From NCBI GenBank assembly GCA_030549775.1, contig CM060175.1:109670688-109734687 (forward strand): a stretch of DNA of 64,000 nucleotides. The letters run 5' to 3'. The stretch comes from Tamarix chinensis. Its lineage: Eukaryota; Streptophyta; Magnoliopsida; Caryophyllales; Tamaricaceae. Position numbers and translations under genes: made by a program. Positions 47,801-60,685 of the stretch are shown here, in pieces; the stretch's first letter is position 1, and the number at the start of each line of letters is the position of its first letter. Below the pieces are notes generated by a model. That model was not told the DNA's origin. It did no database searches and saw only the letters and a list, made by a program, of their open reading frames with translations.

Positions 47801-48163
47801 AGAATGACTTGACAAAGTATTAGAAGCATAAGAATTTTCAAGCATAATTAGTTCTATCTATAAGTATGCTAATTCCTCTTGATTTTCATCATATATAAAA
47901 GAAGATTGAGATTTTTCAAGAGATGTTCCTGCATCATTATGTTCCAAAAATGGATATTGTGAATCCACTTTATTAATCACTTACTCATTCTCAATGACAT
48001 GGTGTAAAACCAATCCATTAGTAAAAAGGTGGTCGAAGTCAAGCACCATAAGAGATAGCCAGAACCCACCAAAACCAACTTCAACAACTCATCATTAATT
48101 GTATGAACCATCTAAGAGACTTGAAGAAACATATTAGAGTAGATGTGAAGCCTTTACTAGTGT
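47801..48163. other. Unassigned flank of LTR-I
   Basis: No gene. The minus strand shows a weak LINE-endonuclease-like stretch (ELLKLVLVGSGYLLW near 48070) that would continue at 53570 across LTR-I. I consider this only suggestive. Confidence 0.3.
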
Positions 48164-48837
48164 TGTAACACCCCCAAAATTCACTACTGAAAAATTTCGT
48201 TTTATTTTAAAGAGTTAGCAGAAGCAAATTATAAAACCGTGAATTCTAGGGATATTACCGCCACACTTAGTACCAGATTGGTTCACTCCTACTGTTCCAA
48301 TACCAAGTGCTAAGGCTAAAAGTTTAAAACACAATTTACAATCTATTTTTAAATCAGAGTAGCGCATCAACTCATTTACATGAATAAAATCCACTAATGA
48401 TGGTTAATTTAATAACATTAACATTAAAACCAGGAATTTAAAAGAGAAAGAGAAAAACCCTAACGGTACCGGATAATTCCTTACTCTCTTTCCCGTTACC
48501 CACTTGAGTAGCACCTGAAAAGACCTGCAAGGGGCACTGCCCATTGAATAGGCAGGGGCCCCACGAAGGGAATCCCTTCAGTACTATGGTACTGAGTAAT
48601 CCTTTAATACCACACTTAAAAACAGGCCCGCAATGCAACACATAGTACAAGCTATATAAATATGTAATAAGAGGTGCATACATAACAATCATATATATAA
48701 CAAGTTATAAGTCACGATCGATACTTTTGGGCCTTAAGCCATGTCATAGTGTAAAATCAATACATTCGGGCCTTAAGCCATTATTCCGTCATCATTCAAT
48801 CAATCTCATATTTTATATCCATGTGAGTGTGAGAACC

Positions 48838-49290
48838 CCACTATTATAACCGGTGGATCGGTCACTTATAGGGCAGAATACATCTAACCACTATTATATG
48901 CCGGTGGATCCGTCTCTAGGGCAAAACGCTCCTAGCCACTATTATTCGCCGGTGGACCGGTCTGGCCCCAACTCACATGGTGTTCCACTATAAGTGATTA
49001 GTATTTTTCCATAACTTTATTCACATACATAACTGATTTTATTGAGCTCGGGACCCCCACTATTTTAGCCGGTGGACCGGAATGCATATAATCATCATCC
49101 AGGGCAAAACGCTCCTAGGCCACTATTATATCTGGTGGATGGTACTCATAATCACTTGCCAGGGCAACACGCTCCTAGACCACTATTATATCCAGTGGAT
49201 CAATACTCATAATCACTTGCCAGGGCAACACGCTCCTGGGCCACTATTATAACCGGTGGATCGGTACTCATTATCATAAGTCAACTGGGT
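48838..49290 (+). repeat. LTR-I U3 subrepeats with CCGGTGGACCGG core
   Basis: At least seven degenerate units of about 60-70 bases (61 in the freshest pair, at 49161 and 49222) contain CCACTATTATA, CCGGTGGATCGG and CAGGGCAACACGCTCCTAG. Related units are in LTR-H (41000-41400) and, inverted, in LTR-A and LTR-G. CCGGTGGACCGG has inverted CCGG ends. Confidence 0.8.
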
Positions 49291-49939
49291 CCGACTCATT
49301 AATCTTTCACTTTCGTAATTAGTGTTTTTCCTTTCTTTAATCAGCACAGCAAGTATATTTATTTGCCTCGGATGGGAGATCAAGAACCCGGGACACAAAG
49401 GTACACCGATCGTACCGGTGCATACAAGCTACAACCACGAACCCAGGGACGCAAAGGTACCCTGGTCGTACTGGTGCATAAAGCTACTCAGTACCCTACC
49501 GACAAGGACACCTAATCCATAAGTATGCATACCCCCTAACTAGGTCCGTAGAGCTAGATAGAGTAAGATATAGGGCCTGGCTGGGGCACAAAGGCACACC
49601 AGCAAATACCAGAATAATCGTGGACTAAACCACGTCTTTAGGGTAGCGACCCCTAAAAAGTCACCATTCTCGATCTCGAGGTCTTTCACTTTAAGTATTA
49701 GTGTCTTAATTAAGGTGATCACAAAAAGGCACGATAATCAAATACCTATTCGCTTTCAATCGTTCTGATATCATTAGCCATTTCTTATTCAGATGGTTAT
49801 CCAAGATATCACAGAGAAATCATTAAGGCCGTCATAATCTCATCTAATTCTGAATTAGGATTTGTTCTCGTGACGCTTACTAGTTATTAAATACTCTTAC
49901 CTTGCTAATCAGCATTATTTGAATCATATTATGAAATTC

Positions 49940-51380
49940 TACAATCACAATGACATGTTAGGTATAAATTACTTATTTACCCCTTACTTATATAATTGCC
50001 AAGTCATTCCGTCCTTACTTGACAAATTACCCTCTTACCCTTCAGGTTGCATAATTACCAAATTACCCCTTATCCAATTTAGGTTATCAAGTTATCTCCT
50101 ACACTTTTTAGATCTCCATTCACCCCTCATAATTGCTACACTTAACATATGTCCCATTTGGTTGGTTAGATTACTATTTTGCCCTTTTCTTTTATTACAA
50201 TTAACAACTTGCCCTTCAATTGGATAAATTACTAAATTACCCATCTTCGCTATTATGATTACCAATTTTCCCCTTTAGTAGGTTAAATTATTACTAACTC
50301 ACCCTTTAATCGATTAATTACCAAATTGCCCTTCTCCATCATCATAATTACCGAATTGCCCCTTAGTTGGTTAAATTACCAAATTACCCTTTTCCATTGT
50401 CATAATTACCATTCTACCCTTCTCAATTATTATAATTACCATTTTACCCCTCTCAATTATTGTAATTGCCATTTTACCCTTTTCAATTATTATAAATCCC
50501 AAATTACCCTTCTTCATAATTACAATTATTAATTTACCCTCCTTCATAATTATAATTACCAATTCACCCTTCTCCATATTTATAATTATTAATTTACCCT
50601 TCTCCATTCTTATAATTACTATATCCCCCTTCTCCATTATTAAAATTACCATAATGCCCTTTTATTGGTTAATTTATAAAATTACCCTTCTCTATTATCA
50701 TAATTATCCAATTACCCCTTTTTAATCATAATTTAATTACCAATTTATCCTTCGTCGTTATTATTATTACCAAGTTATCCCTTACTCCCAAATTTGCCAT
50801 AAACATCCTTTTATTTACAAAATTACCCTTCTACCCCTTACTTCCAAATTGCCATAATATCCTTTTATTTATAGGAATTACCATTTTTCCCCTTACATCC
50901 AATTTTACCATATTACCCTTTTGCTCACAAATTACCATAATACCCTCCTTCATCCAAAATTACTATTTTACCCCTTACTTCCAAAATTACCATTCTTACC
51001 ACTTACTTACAAAATTACTATATTGCCCTTTGACTCCAAAATTACCACTTTACCCTTTTCTCCAAAAATTACCATAATACCCCTTTACTTATAAAATTAT
51101 CATTTTGCCATTTAATCATAAAATTGCCATATTGTTCTTTTGCCTAGAAAATTACCATAATACCCTTCTTTCTCACAACTTACAATTTTATCCTTTACTT
51201 ATAAAATTCTCATTTCACCCCTTTCTTTTGAAATTACCAAAATACCATTTTGCTTACAAAATCACCGTTTTACCCCGTTCTTTTAAAATTACCAAAATAC
51301 CCCTTTACTACAAAATTTCCAAAATACCCTTTTCACTTATAAAATTTCCACTTAACCCCTTTATTACACCACTTTTATAA
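49940..51380 (+). repeat. Degenerate ATTACC(A/C)AATTACCCTT array
   Basis: About 1.4 kb of short imperfect units (roughly 17-35 bases) built from AATTACCA and TTACCCTT. The frame on the minus strand at 50652-50371 (MEKGxxVIxI repeats) follows from this periodicity and is not a gene. Confidence 0.8.
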
Positions 51381-51999
51381 ATTTACCACCACTACATAAA
51401 ATACTAATATTAGCACTTCATTCTTATCATTTGACTCCACCAACTTGTCATTATTCAACATAATCCTCATTAGCAACTACATATATTAGATCACATACTT
51501 ACATAAGCATATTACTAAAATACCCTTAGGCTCACAATAGTATTATTCATGTATTAATGACATAATACATCATAGACAAGAATTTAACATTTCCATCAAT
51601 AATCAAACTCCTTCCTTAAGTATCATACCTACACATGGCACAAAAGCTATCATACTTTTCTTTTTTATCAATCAATATAAACAACCATCTATATATCATG
51701 CTAGGCACACAAAACATGCATAAAATCATACTAAAATCCCTAATGTGCTAGCATACGTTTTTTCATGCATTTAAATGAGGTTTAACGATTACCTTAATCC
51801 CGTAAAATTGAACCTTATCGGTATCCCGGTTAAAGATTCAAGCTTAATTAGCAATTCAACACCTAAAAATAATATCAATAATTATTATGTTAGAAGTAAG
51901 AAATTAAAAGGATAACACTTTATAAAAAAATTATTTAATAATAATACACTTTAATTAATTATTAATATACCTCAAAATTTAGCCAAATAAATTCCAAAA

Positions 52000-53280
52000 C
52001 AAAGGGGGAGCTCACGCTGCATGAACAGCGTGAGTCACATACAGATTAAGGGGGAGAAATGGTTCGAAATGGGTGAGATAGAAGGGAGGAGATATGGCTC
52101 GGTTTAGGGACTTTAGGCTAGAAAAGGAGGTAGATGGGGGAGGATTGGAGGCAAGGCAAGGGTGCAGGAGTGAAGAGGGGGTGTAGGTGGAGGCTAAGGA
52201 TGGGTTGTTGGCGGCCAAAGCAGGCGGAGACGGCGGCGGCGAGGCGGCGAAGATGGCTGCCGAGGTGGGTCGAGGTGGAGAGGCTGAGAAGGAAGGAAAA
52301 GTGGAGGGAAAAATGAAGGGGTTAGAGGACTTGTTTCGGCTAACCAATGTATGGGGATCGTAGAGGAGGTTGCAGGGTGTCGAATGGTGGGTTTGGTGGC
52401 GGCATAGGCGGCCGGACGGCGGCGAACAGGGCGGTTGCAGGTGGCTTGGCGGTAAGGGAGAAAAGAAGAGGGGGAGAAGGGAGGAAGTGTAGGGGCTCGA
52501 GGGTGGCTTGGGGGGTCTCGTGGTGGCACAGGGCAGTAGTAGGTGGTGGTAGAAGGCGACGCAGGGGGTCAGTGCGGCGTTTGGAGCGACGGAGGGTGGC
52601 GGCGAGCAAAAACCAGGGAAAAATGGGAGGAGGAGAAAATGAGAGAAGGAGCTCGGGGAAGGAGAAGAGGGCTCGAAATTATAGGGAATGAAGGGCTGGT
52701 GAGGGTAAGAAAAAGAAGAGGGAGAGGCAGGGGAAGTAGGTGGCCGGTCGGGGCTGCAGTAGGGTGGCAGGGGTGGTTGGTTGGCAGGGAGAGGGAAGGG
52801 GAGAAGAGGGAAAGGAAGAGGGGCATGCGAGTTGTGGTACAGGGATTGGTTTGGTTCGAAATAGGAAAGAAAGTGACGGAGAAGGGAGAGGGAGTAGTAG
52901 GGAGGTAGGTGGTGGCCGGGTATGGCAGTTGCAGGCGACCGGCGTGCTCGGGCATGGTAGGAGGAGATGCTGGTTAGGCGTGGAAGAAGAGAGAAAGGAA
53001 GAGGGGTACGAACGGCTAGACCGGCGCAGGAAAGAAGGGAAGCTCGGCCGGTCCAGTCTAGAAAAAAAAGGAGAGACGGGCTGCGTCGCACGAGCCACGC
53101 GGGAGAGGGAGGAAGGAAGTGGGAGGGAGAGATGGGCCGAGGCCCAGTGCATAGGGGAGACAGGCCAGGTCGGGCGGCCCAAGGGAAGGGAAAAAAGGAA
53201 AAGAAAAGAAAGAAGAAAAAAGAGAAAAAGGAGAAGGAAAAGAAAAAGGGAAAGGGAAAGGAAATGGAAAATGAGAAAGT
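52000..53280. other. GC-rich purine-biased domain of LTR-I
   Basis: The plus strand is rich in G and A (GGCGGCGGCGAGGCGGCGAAGATGG near 52230, then GAAAAGGAGAAGG runs to 53270). It is much more GC-rich than anything else in the window. A 359-codon minus frame (53091-52012) and overlapping plus frames exist because both strands are depleted in stop codons. The products are low-complexity (Pro/Ser or Arg/Gly) with no domain, so I do not call genes. The position matches the purine-rich domains of the other LTRs. Confidence 0.65.
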
Positions 53281-53631
53281 AGGGGAGAATAATTTAATTT
53301 AACTTATAAAATAATAAAGTGTAATACTTTTAATAAATAATTTAAAAAATTGATACTTTTAGTAATTACTAGTTTGAAAAAAATTATTGAATTAAAAACA
53401 ATGTGATAAAATGATAAAATATTTATTTTTAATTTATTAAATACTCCTATCCAAATTTGTACACTCAAAAATCCATAAGAAGTTAAATTAAATAATCTTA
53501 AAAGCTAATTTATTTCAAATAAAAGTTATTTATTAAATTATAGGTTTCATAAAATTTTGGGGGATTACAAGTGCTCCAAGAGTGACCAAGCATCCATAGT
53601 AATGAGGGATAACACCTCAAGGTAGCTAACC

Positions 53632-54882
53632 CTAGAGGTGACAAACTACTCATATAAGTCAAGTTTGGGTGGGGTCAATTTGAGTCATGTTAAAATAGGA
53701 TTGCTACATAATCAAGTTACTTCGGGTTTGGGTTCAGGTTCAGGTATCCTTCAAGTTTAGGTCCAATATAGATAATAGTGATTTAGGATGGGTCATGAGA
53801 ATATCAAGTAGAGTTTGGATCTACTACATCAGGTTTCTTTTTGTTCATATTTGGTTTTGGACAACAAATTTTGGATCGAATCATATTCCAGTTTACAGAC
53901 TCTGAATCGTATCGGGTCTAGGCGAAGTTAAGTCAATTTATAATTTGTATTGACATTAATTGTTATCAATTTAATATAAATAATAAATGAAATTTTGTGA
54001 TTTATTTTTATTTTTATGCTTATCATAGTATTTTTATCATAATATATGTGATGATATAACACATTGTTATTATAAATATGTAGTAATAATAAATAATTAT
54101 TATCATTATTAATATTATTATATACATAAATATAATGATTGTTATAATAATTATAACTATCATATTAATTATAATAATTATTGTTATTATTATGATTAAT
54201 TATTATTGTTGTTGTTGTTGTTGTTATCTTTAGAAGTATAATAATCATTATTATTAATAAAAATGCAAATATATATTTTACTATTATAATAATAATATAT
54301 TATATTTATTATATTTATAATTAAAAAATTTGTTTGTAATGATTATAATTATAATAATAATAATAATATAAATTTCTATAATCTAATTTGATCGATGCTT
54401 ATATGATATTAAAATAAAGTGAGTAGAACATATTCTTATTAATTTTATTTCATTTGTTGTTACATGGGTTTCATATTTTTGTTTGCATAAAGTTTTATTA
54501 ATAATATAGCTTTTTGGTGTTTGTGTATTAATTAATATATGATAAAATGTTACCTTTATATATCAAAGTTTACTTTAGTTTTGATTAGGTTCGGAATAAT
54601 GTCCGAGTTTGATTCAGGTTATTTCAGGCTAGGTAAGTTCAATCAGTTCATTATCGAGTTTCTATCCAAGGATGGATCAAATTTAGATAAGGCTATTTTC
54701 GGGTTGGATTATTTTAGTTTGAGCCATTTTAGATACAAACTATGATCGGGTTAACTAAATTTGGGTTGGCTTTGGATTGATTTGGGTTATTTTAGCTTTT
54801 TTGGATTGATATAGGGTTTAACATTTTAGGTCTAGATCAAGTTTCAAATCGGATAATTAGGGTCAGAACTATCGGGTTGGGT
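53632..54882. mobile_element. GGGTTCGGGT-rich non-coding element
   Basis: It begins AGAGGTGACAAAC and ends GGGTACACCTTTT, an imperfect terminal inversion. Both end zones are full of GGGTTTGGGTTCAGGTTCAGG-type motifs, and the middle (53940-54480) is AT-rich with (TTG)n at 54207-54224. Such elements are common and poorly classified in plant genomes. No ORF is credible. Confidence 0.5.
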
Positions 54883-54904
54883 ACACCTTTTCAGATCTAG
54901 TTAA

Positions 54905-57900
54905 CTATAAAGATCGTCCATATCCAAACTCAAGATATTCCACTTTAATTATTAATAATTTATTTAGGAAAAATCAAAAAATCAAGTTCACACATCAACA
55001 TTTAACCACCACATGAATACTTAGTTATTTCATTATTAGTATCTATTATTCAAATTCACTTGATCTATAAAAGGGTTAACACTCAACACCAAAACAAGGT
55101 ATAAAGGCCCAACCATTAGTACATGTCAAGAAGGCCCAAATAATATAGATCTCAATGTCCAATAATTTCTAATTATTAAAGAAAAGGGTCAATAGTTAAC
55201 GGTTAACAAAAGTCAATGGTTAACTCGAGAGTTAACAATTAACCCAAGTCAATAATTAGAAACAATCCAAAAAAGGTCAAGAAACATTCAGAAGGCCAAT
55301 TACAAGGCGTTAATAACATAGTAGATCCTTAATATTTTTAACTTTGTGAAATATCCAAAATGCCCTTACTATGCCTACTTACTCATTTAAGCTTAGAAAT
55401 CCAAAGTTCACTCATCAAATACTACCCAAATGATACACTATCCATACTTAACTTACTTTATCCACATATTAAGCCCAAATATCAAGAATTGAAGTAAAAT
55501 TCCCTTATACAACCTTAAATGCCTTCAAACTTTAAAAATCATAACTTTAAACAACTCCAGACTTATAAAAAAAACATAAATTGACCAAAATGCTAAGGTT
55601 ACTAATCTCTTTTTAAAGCTATAATAAGGTATATGTCATGATAATGATAATAGAGTGCCTATATTTAACCAAATATTTACACACAAAAAATATTAAATAT
55701 TAAGACTATATCCATAAATTTCTGATCTTTGTGAAATACGCAAAATGGCCTTATTATGTTGAATTAATTAGTTAAACTTAGAAACTCTAAGTTCACTCAT
55801 CAAACACCACCCAAATGATACCCTCTCCACACTTAACTAATTTTATCCACATGTTCCATATTAAGTTCAATTCTCTAGAATTGAAGTGAAATTATTAGAA
55901 TGCCCTCATATACCCTAAAATGACTTAAAACTTTTTAAAAACATAACTTATTCTAAACAACTCCAAACCCTAACATATTATCAATTAGATTTTAAATAAA
56001 GGGCCTAATTAACACAATGGTGCACCAAGAAGTTTTTAGAAACCAACTTGAAAGATCAAAGTGTCTCTAAACAAGATTAAGCTATAAAAAAAACTGATTT
56101 CATTTTAATTCCTTTTTAACCCAAGCTCATACATAATCTTTTACATATTAAAATAAACATTATATCATACTTAAAAAAATTAAAATAACAAAAAGCTACA
56201 TAAATCAAATATAAAATAACTGAATGCTTGTGTAATTAAGGCCAAACCATATAATGAAATATCGGTGCTGCCATTTTGTGGTTTTTATATTAGGCACGAT
56301 GCAACTTTTTCTAAAATACAACCATTTCAAAAAGTTACATATTTTTGTTGTGATATTGGCAAAACATTGGATACTAGCTGATATTTTGCCAATATTTATT
56401 GTGAAAAAAATCACTCCTTGATAAATACAACTTATAAAATATTATTTGCGATACTATGATCGTAGCTTTATTGCTTGGGCCAAACATGTCATATTTTAAC
56501 CAAACTTCATAATAAACTCAATTACACTTATATAAATGCTAATATATATAATCATTCTTAGAAAATAAATATATATTTTAGAATACTATGGCATGATTTC
56601 ATAGTCAAAAGATTAAGTATCATAGAATAACATATTCCACAAATAATTCATAAAAAGCATATTATGCATAAAATCATGAAAATAAATCATGCTTATACTT
56701 TAAACATTTTCTCATGCCATTTTCTTAATTATCAACATCATGCTTGATATTGAAATAAATAAAAACATAACATATTGGTAGCTTGTTTGAACTATGTATT
56801 AAAAGGAGTTATCCATAATAACTATTTATTTTAGAAACTTTTAAGGTTAAATTTTTTTTTAAATAAGTAGTTATCATGGATAACTATTTTTAATAATTAA
56901 CTCCAAACATAGCCTAAGAGTTTTTCTAATGGTTAAGTCTTTTTACCTAAATTCTTAAGCAAAAAAAATCGAAGGAGGTCTGTGATCACCTTAACAAAAG
57001 AGGAAATTTGTAAGCTTATTAAATATTAATAAAAATATGGAAGTTGAAAGAAAAGATGAAAAAAATTGGAAATCAACTCTTAAATTGCAAGTAAGAAATT
57101 TGGAGGCAATGATCAACCAAGAATCACTCCAATTCTCTATAAACCTTAGCTCCCTAAAGTTAAAGCAAGTGTTTAAGAGCTAAGCTAAAGGAATTCAAGA
57201 GAAGAGAACACAAAGCAAAGAGGGTGGAAAGAGGAAGAAGTTGTGTTGCACTTCAACTAACAACTACGGTAGGTTGACAATATGAGGAAAAGAAGAGAGA
57301 AATTCCAAGTATAAAGGATAAATGAATACAATGTTTTAAAGGAATTAACCAATAAAAAAGAAGCAAGGAACGATAAGGAAGATCGAAGATGAAAACGATG
57401 AAACACGGCAATAGACCATAAGTAGTTGTAGTAGTGGCCAAATATTTCATGCAAATAGGGTACAAATGCAAATAAAATCAAGGCTAACGAATGATAGATG
57501 AATGCAAGGTTGTAAGGTACAAAACTAGCAAGAAAAAAATGGCCCTAAAATAAGTCGTGGTTGCTAGCCAAAGTTGGTAAATAATCAACCCCAACAGTGC
57601 TCAAGTTGATCGCCAATGGGTAAAGTGAAGGGGAAAAAGAAGGAAATGCCCAAATTTGGAGGATAAAAGTGTTGATAATGGAAGTGCGCATTGAAAGGAA
57701 TAAGACAAAGCAAGAGTCAAGGAGAAAACAAAGCACAATCAGACAACTAGAAGGGTTGGAAGTTGCACAAAGATCAATAATAGAATTGGAGGGAAAATAA
57801 AGGGAAAAAGGTGAAATGTGTGTGATGTATGAATCTAAAACAAATGGGGCACGATTTGAGGGTAATATGGGGCTAAGGACATGGGACTCGGCTGAGGGAG

Positions 57901-58100
57901 AGAGGGAGGGATTAACTAGTGAAGTGCTTGAGTGAAATCACATGATGATAAAGTATAAAGAGAGCTTGAGTGTGTAAGAATTTTTATAACATAAATCAAG
58001 ATTATTGTACTTTTAGCAAAGATTTGGATTGAATGAATGTAACCAAGTTACAATTTTGATTTGATTTGATTAGAGGACTAGATTAAAATAATGGATATTT
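54905..58100 (+). mobile_element. LTR-J: truncated long LTR
   Basis: From GATATTCCACTTTAATTATTAATAATTTATTTAGG onward it parallels the U3 landmark of LTR-B and LTR-I. It shows an AAATGCCCT...CTTA...CTAACTTACTTTATCCACAT block twice (about 55350 and 55730). It ends in a purine-rich domain (57000-57990). No TGTAACACC start or clear TTACA end is visible. Frames of 60-75 codons on the minus strand at 57253-57736 are chance. Confidence 0.5.
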
Positions 58101-59922
58101 ATTATAAAAAATAATGGGACTAGTTAAATGATAGTTAGGGGATTAATCCAAAATAAGTTTTGGTAATAAAATTGTAAGGAAAGTCAAGTTATGGATATTT
58201 ATTGAAAAAATAGAAAATAAATCCTAAAAATTATAAACAGGTGAGGATTATTTTTATAACCCAAATAAATAAAAATAATTAGATCAGAATTCACTCGAAG
58301 CCCAAACAAGTTAAAGCGGTTAAAATCAAAGAAATCATTCAATCCCATAAAATGGATTTTTCAAGATTTAATGATTTAGAAAGGAAAAAAAATGAATTTG
58401 AATGAATGAATTGAAAGAATGAATTTATAATATTTAAGAACACTTAATGAGGTTAATTACATAAGATAATTAGGATTTAGAAAAATAGAATATTATATAT
58501 TCATAATCATCTTTTGTATTGGGAACTTCACCAAGGTAAATCGTTGGTAAGCTCAATTAGTTCGTGTGTCCCTACCAAGGACCACATTTCTCTGATCTTA
58601 TGACTTAGCATCTCGTAGTGTATCGAATGACCTAATGGCTTGAGGATAAGGCAACATCTCCATGGTTTCCACAAGGTCATTTTCTCCATTGTAGAAAGTT
58701 AAAAGTTACAAAGTATATAAAATGACAATTAAATCATGCAATTTATGGAGAGAATAAACTAGAGTTAATCATTAATATAAAGTAAAGGTTTTTATTGAAA
58801 TGTTAATCTTAACCTATTTTAACTATCAATTTGGTGCTTAACAAATTGAGGCAAATGTTAACCTCTTAAATATATTTGTTAAACAAAATAAAGTAAAGTA
58901 TTAATCCAAGTTTAGGTTTGTTCATCCAAACTAAACCTATTATCAAACCTATTCTCCTCACCTTACTTTAGAATCCTTGATTAGCAAAAATCAGATTTTT
59001 TTTTCCAAAATTACACATTAAATAGTGATATTAACACACACACACACACACACACATTATTTGCAAATTCAAATAATTTTCAGCAAGTGATTTGATGAAG
59101 TAGACTATATTTTGGTGCATTCCAAAAAAAGGTGTAGAACCAAAGATCTACATTCATTATTTGCAACCAAAAATAAATAAAAATAAAAATAGAATACATC
59201 AATTAAAATCAGACAAGGATAAACACATCCTTAATACCCGCACTTGTGAACACACAAGCAAATAGATATCATCTGTATACGAATATATTTGCATGCAATT
59301 TTTTATTAATAAGTTTGCAGCTACTAGATGATTCCAAAACCATTTGAGTGACAAGCGGCACCTAAGAAGCATGTAAACACACAGTTGATTTCTCCAAAGG
59401 ATTTGCCTCAAATTTATCGAACTGACATACAGGGATAATTGAAATTTGTCGAAATTGAATATAAGTTTTATTTGCCGGAGCTTTTAGAACTTATATCATA
59501 GTGATTACAAATTTGTAATCAAGTTGGAGAGGTCAAATTAAAGTTAAACATATTTACCTTCGAAGGTTAATTTTATTGTTTGCTAACAATCAGTAAATTG
59601 TTGATTGCGGCGGCTCATCAATTTGATTAAGGACTAATAAGCAATGTCATTGATGCAAGCAAAACACACTGGGTTGAAGTTTTCGATGCTCATCGTTAGG
59701 CAGATGGTATGTTGTGTGTGCTTGATTGCCTAGCCTCTCTCTACCTTGTCCAGTTCAGTCTCCCTATAACTCAAGAACAACATGCACACACATCTCTACA
59801 AGTGGATCGTCAAATGGATTGATAATCGAGTAAATAAAAACTCATCGTTTGTGTTTATACGCACCCGGGGAGCATATTGGAAAAAACAAACGCACCTTAA
59901 TATCCTTCGCCCCACAAATCCC

Positions 59923-59923
<1 letters not shown>
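58101..59923. other. Low-copy region without a recognisable gene; (CA)n at 59034-59055
   Basis: AT-rich to 59500, then more balanced composition. A CA dinucleotide run lies at 59034-59055. No ORF or family resemblance is supported. Confidence 0.5.

Positions 59924-59971
<48 letters not shown>
59924..59971. repeat. A48 homopolymer
   Basis: Forty-eight consecutive A after CACAAATCCCC. It could be the tail of a retroposed transcript ending at 59923, but the preceding 200 bases resemble no gene or SINE that I know. Confidence 0.95.
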
Positions 59972-59975
<4 letters not shown>

Positions 59976-60367
59976 AACTGCAAAGTGTGGCTACCTTTAT
60001 TTCCCCACTCTACGAATGAGGTTGCGAGGATGCCGATGTGAACGCTGGAGTTTAGACCCGGGCCTACCAATGTAGCTGCAGCAAACACAAGCAAGCTTCC
60101 AGGAGCCTCTCAACCGAAGTCAATTAAAATGGAACACAGAGGATTCTGTAAGCAAGGAGTCTAATAGAGTTGGAACTGTAGGAGTTTTACGTAACTTGCA
60201 TGGGCGATTTTTGTGTGCCTTGTTAATGCTCGCAATATATAAAGAGATCTTCTTAATGCACCCACAGTATGTAAAGAGATGAACAACGCTGAAGAGGCGG
60301 CAATTTAAATGGCATGCTTATTATCGGTTCAGAAAGAGTGGGTAAAATACTTATTCGGCTGGTGGTT

Positions 60368-60541
60368 GATCCAACAAATGGCCCTTGCGAATTAGGATTT
60401 CAATTGAATTAGGATACCATCAGCTGTATTTGCTCAAGCGGTTGATCCAACACCTGAATAATAATGTTTGACAGATCATACATGGTGCAATGATCCAACA
60501 AATGGCAGTCGCGAATTAGGATTTCAATTGAATTATATTAG
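60368..60541. repeat. Direct repeat, period 124 bases
   Basis: GATCCAACAAATGGC...GCGAATTAGGATTTCAATTGAATTA occurs at 60368 and 60492. A third GATCCAACA lies at 60442. Confidence 0.75.
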
Positions 60542-60685
60542 CTGAATCAAGCTGATGTAGCAGGATTTTCACAATTGGTTCCTTCTTTTATAATGGGTTC
60601 CGATGGAAGGGAGGCAAATAATATAGCGGATCAATTGACAAAAATGGGGCATGGAGTGACTCCACCACTTGCGGCTTGCTTGTGA
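60542..60685 (+). pseudogene. RNase H C-terminal fragment (LINE or retrotransposon derived)
   Basis: A 47-codon open stretch ends at TGA (60683-60685) and contains DGREANNIADQLTKMGH. This is the C-terminal helix pattern of plant RVT_3/RNase H domains (family REANxxADxLAKMG), including the catalytic-region Asp. The frame is not supported before 60542, so it is an isolated fragment. No zf-RVT or RT is adjacent. Confidence 0.6.

Larger units (their letters stand above)
48164..53569 (+). mobile_element. LTR-I: complete long LTR, 5406 bases
   Basis: It starts TGTAACACCCCCAAAATTC and ends TTTTGGGGGATTACA. The flanks AGTGT (48159-48163) and AGTGC (53570-53574) are a five-base duplication with one change. 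It holds, in sense order, a subrepeat array (48838-49290), a second short repeat (49380-49480), a long ATTACC array (49940-51380) and a GC-rich purine-biased domain (52000-53280). No protein domain or primer site is inside, so it reads as a solo LTR, longer than LTR-A/E/H mainly because of the ATTACC array and the GC-rich domain. Confidence 0.75.

Noticed and set aside
47900..48163. LINE endonuclease fragment continuing at 53570 across LTR-I
   Set aside because: Only about 15 residues look similar and the frame is broken. Kept as a remark in the flank entry, not as a feature.
50371..50652. 93-codon MEKG-repeat frame
   Set aside because: Product of the ATTACC array. Repeat periodicity explains it.
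52012..53091. 359-codon open frame on the minus strand
   Set aside because: Low-complexity Pro/Ser/Leu-rich product antisense to a purine-rich LTR domain. Long frames occur on both strands there because stops are rare in that composition, and no domain is seen.
58440..58461. TTAATTACA as the 3' end of LTR-J or LTR-F
   Set aside because: The preceding sequence does not match the GGGTATTACA-type ends and no convincing duplication pairs with it.
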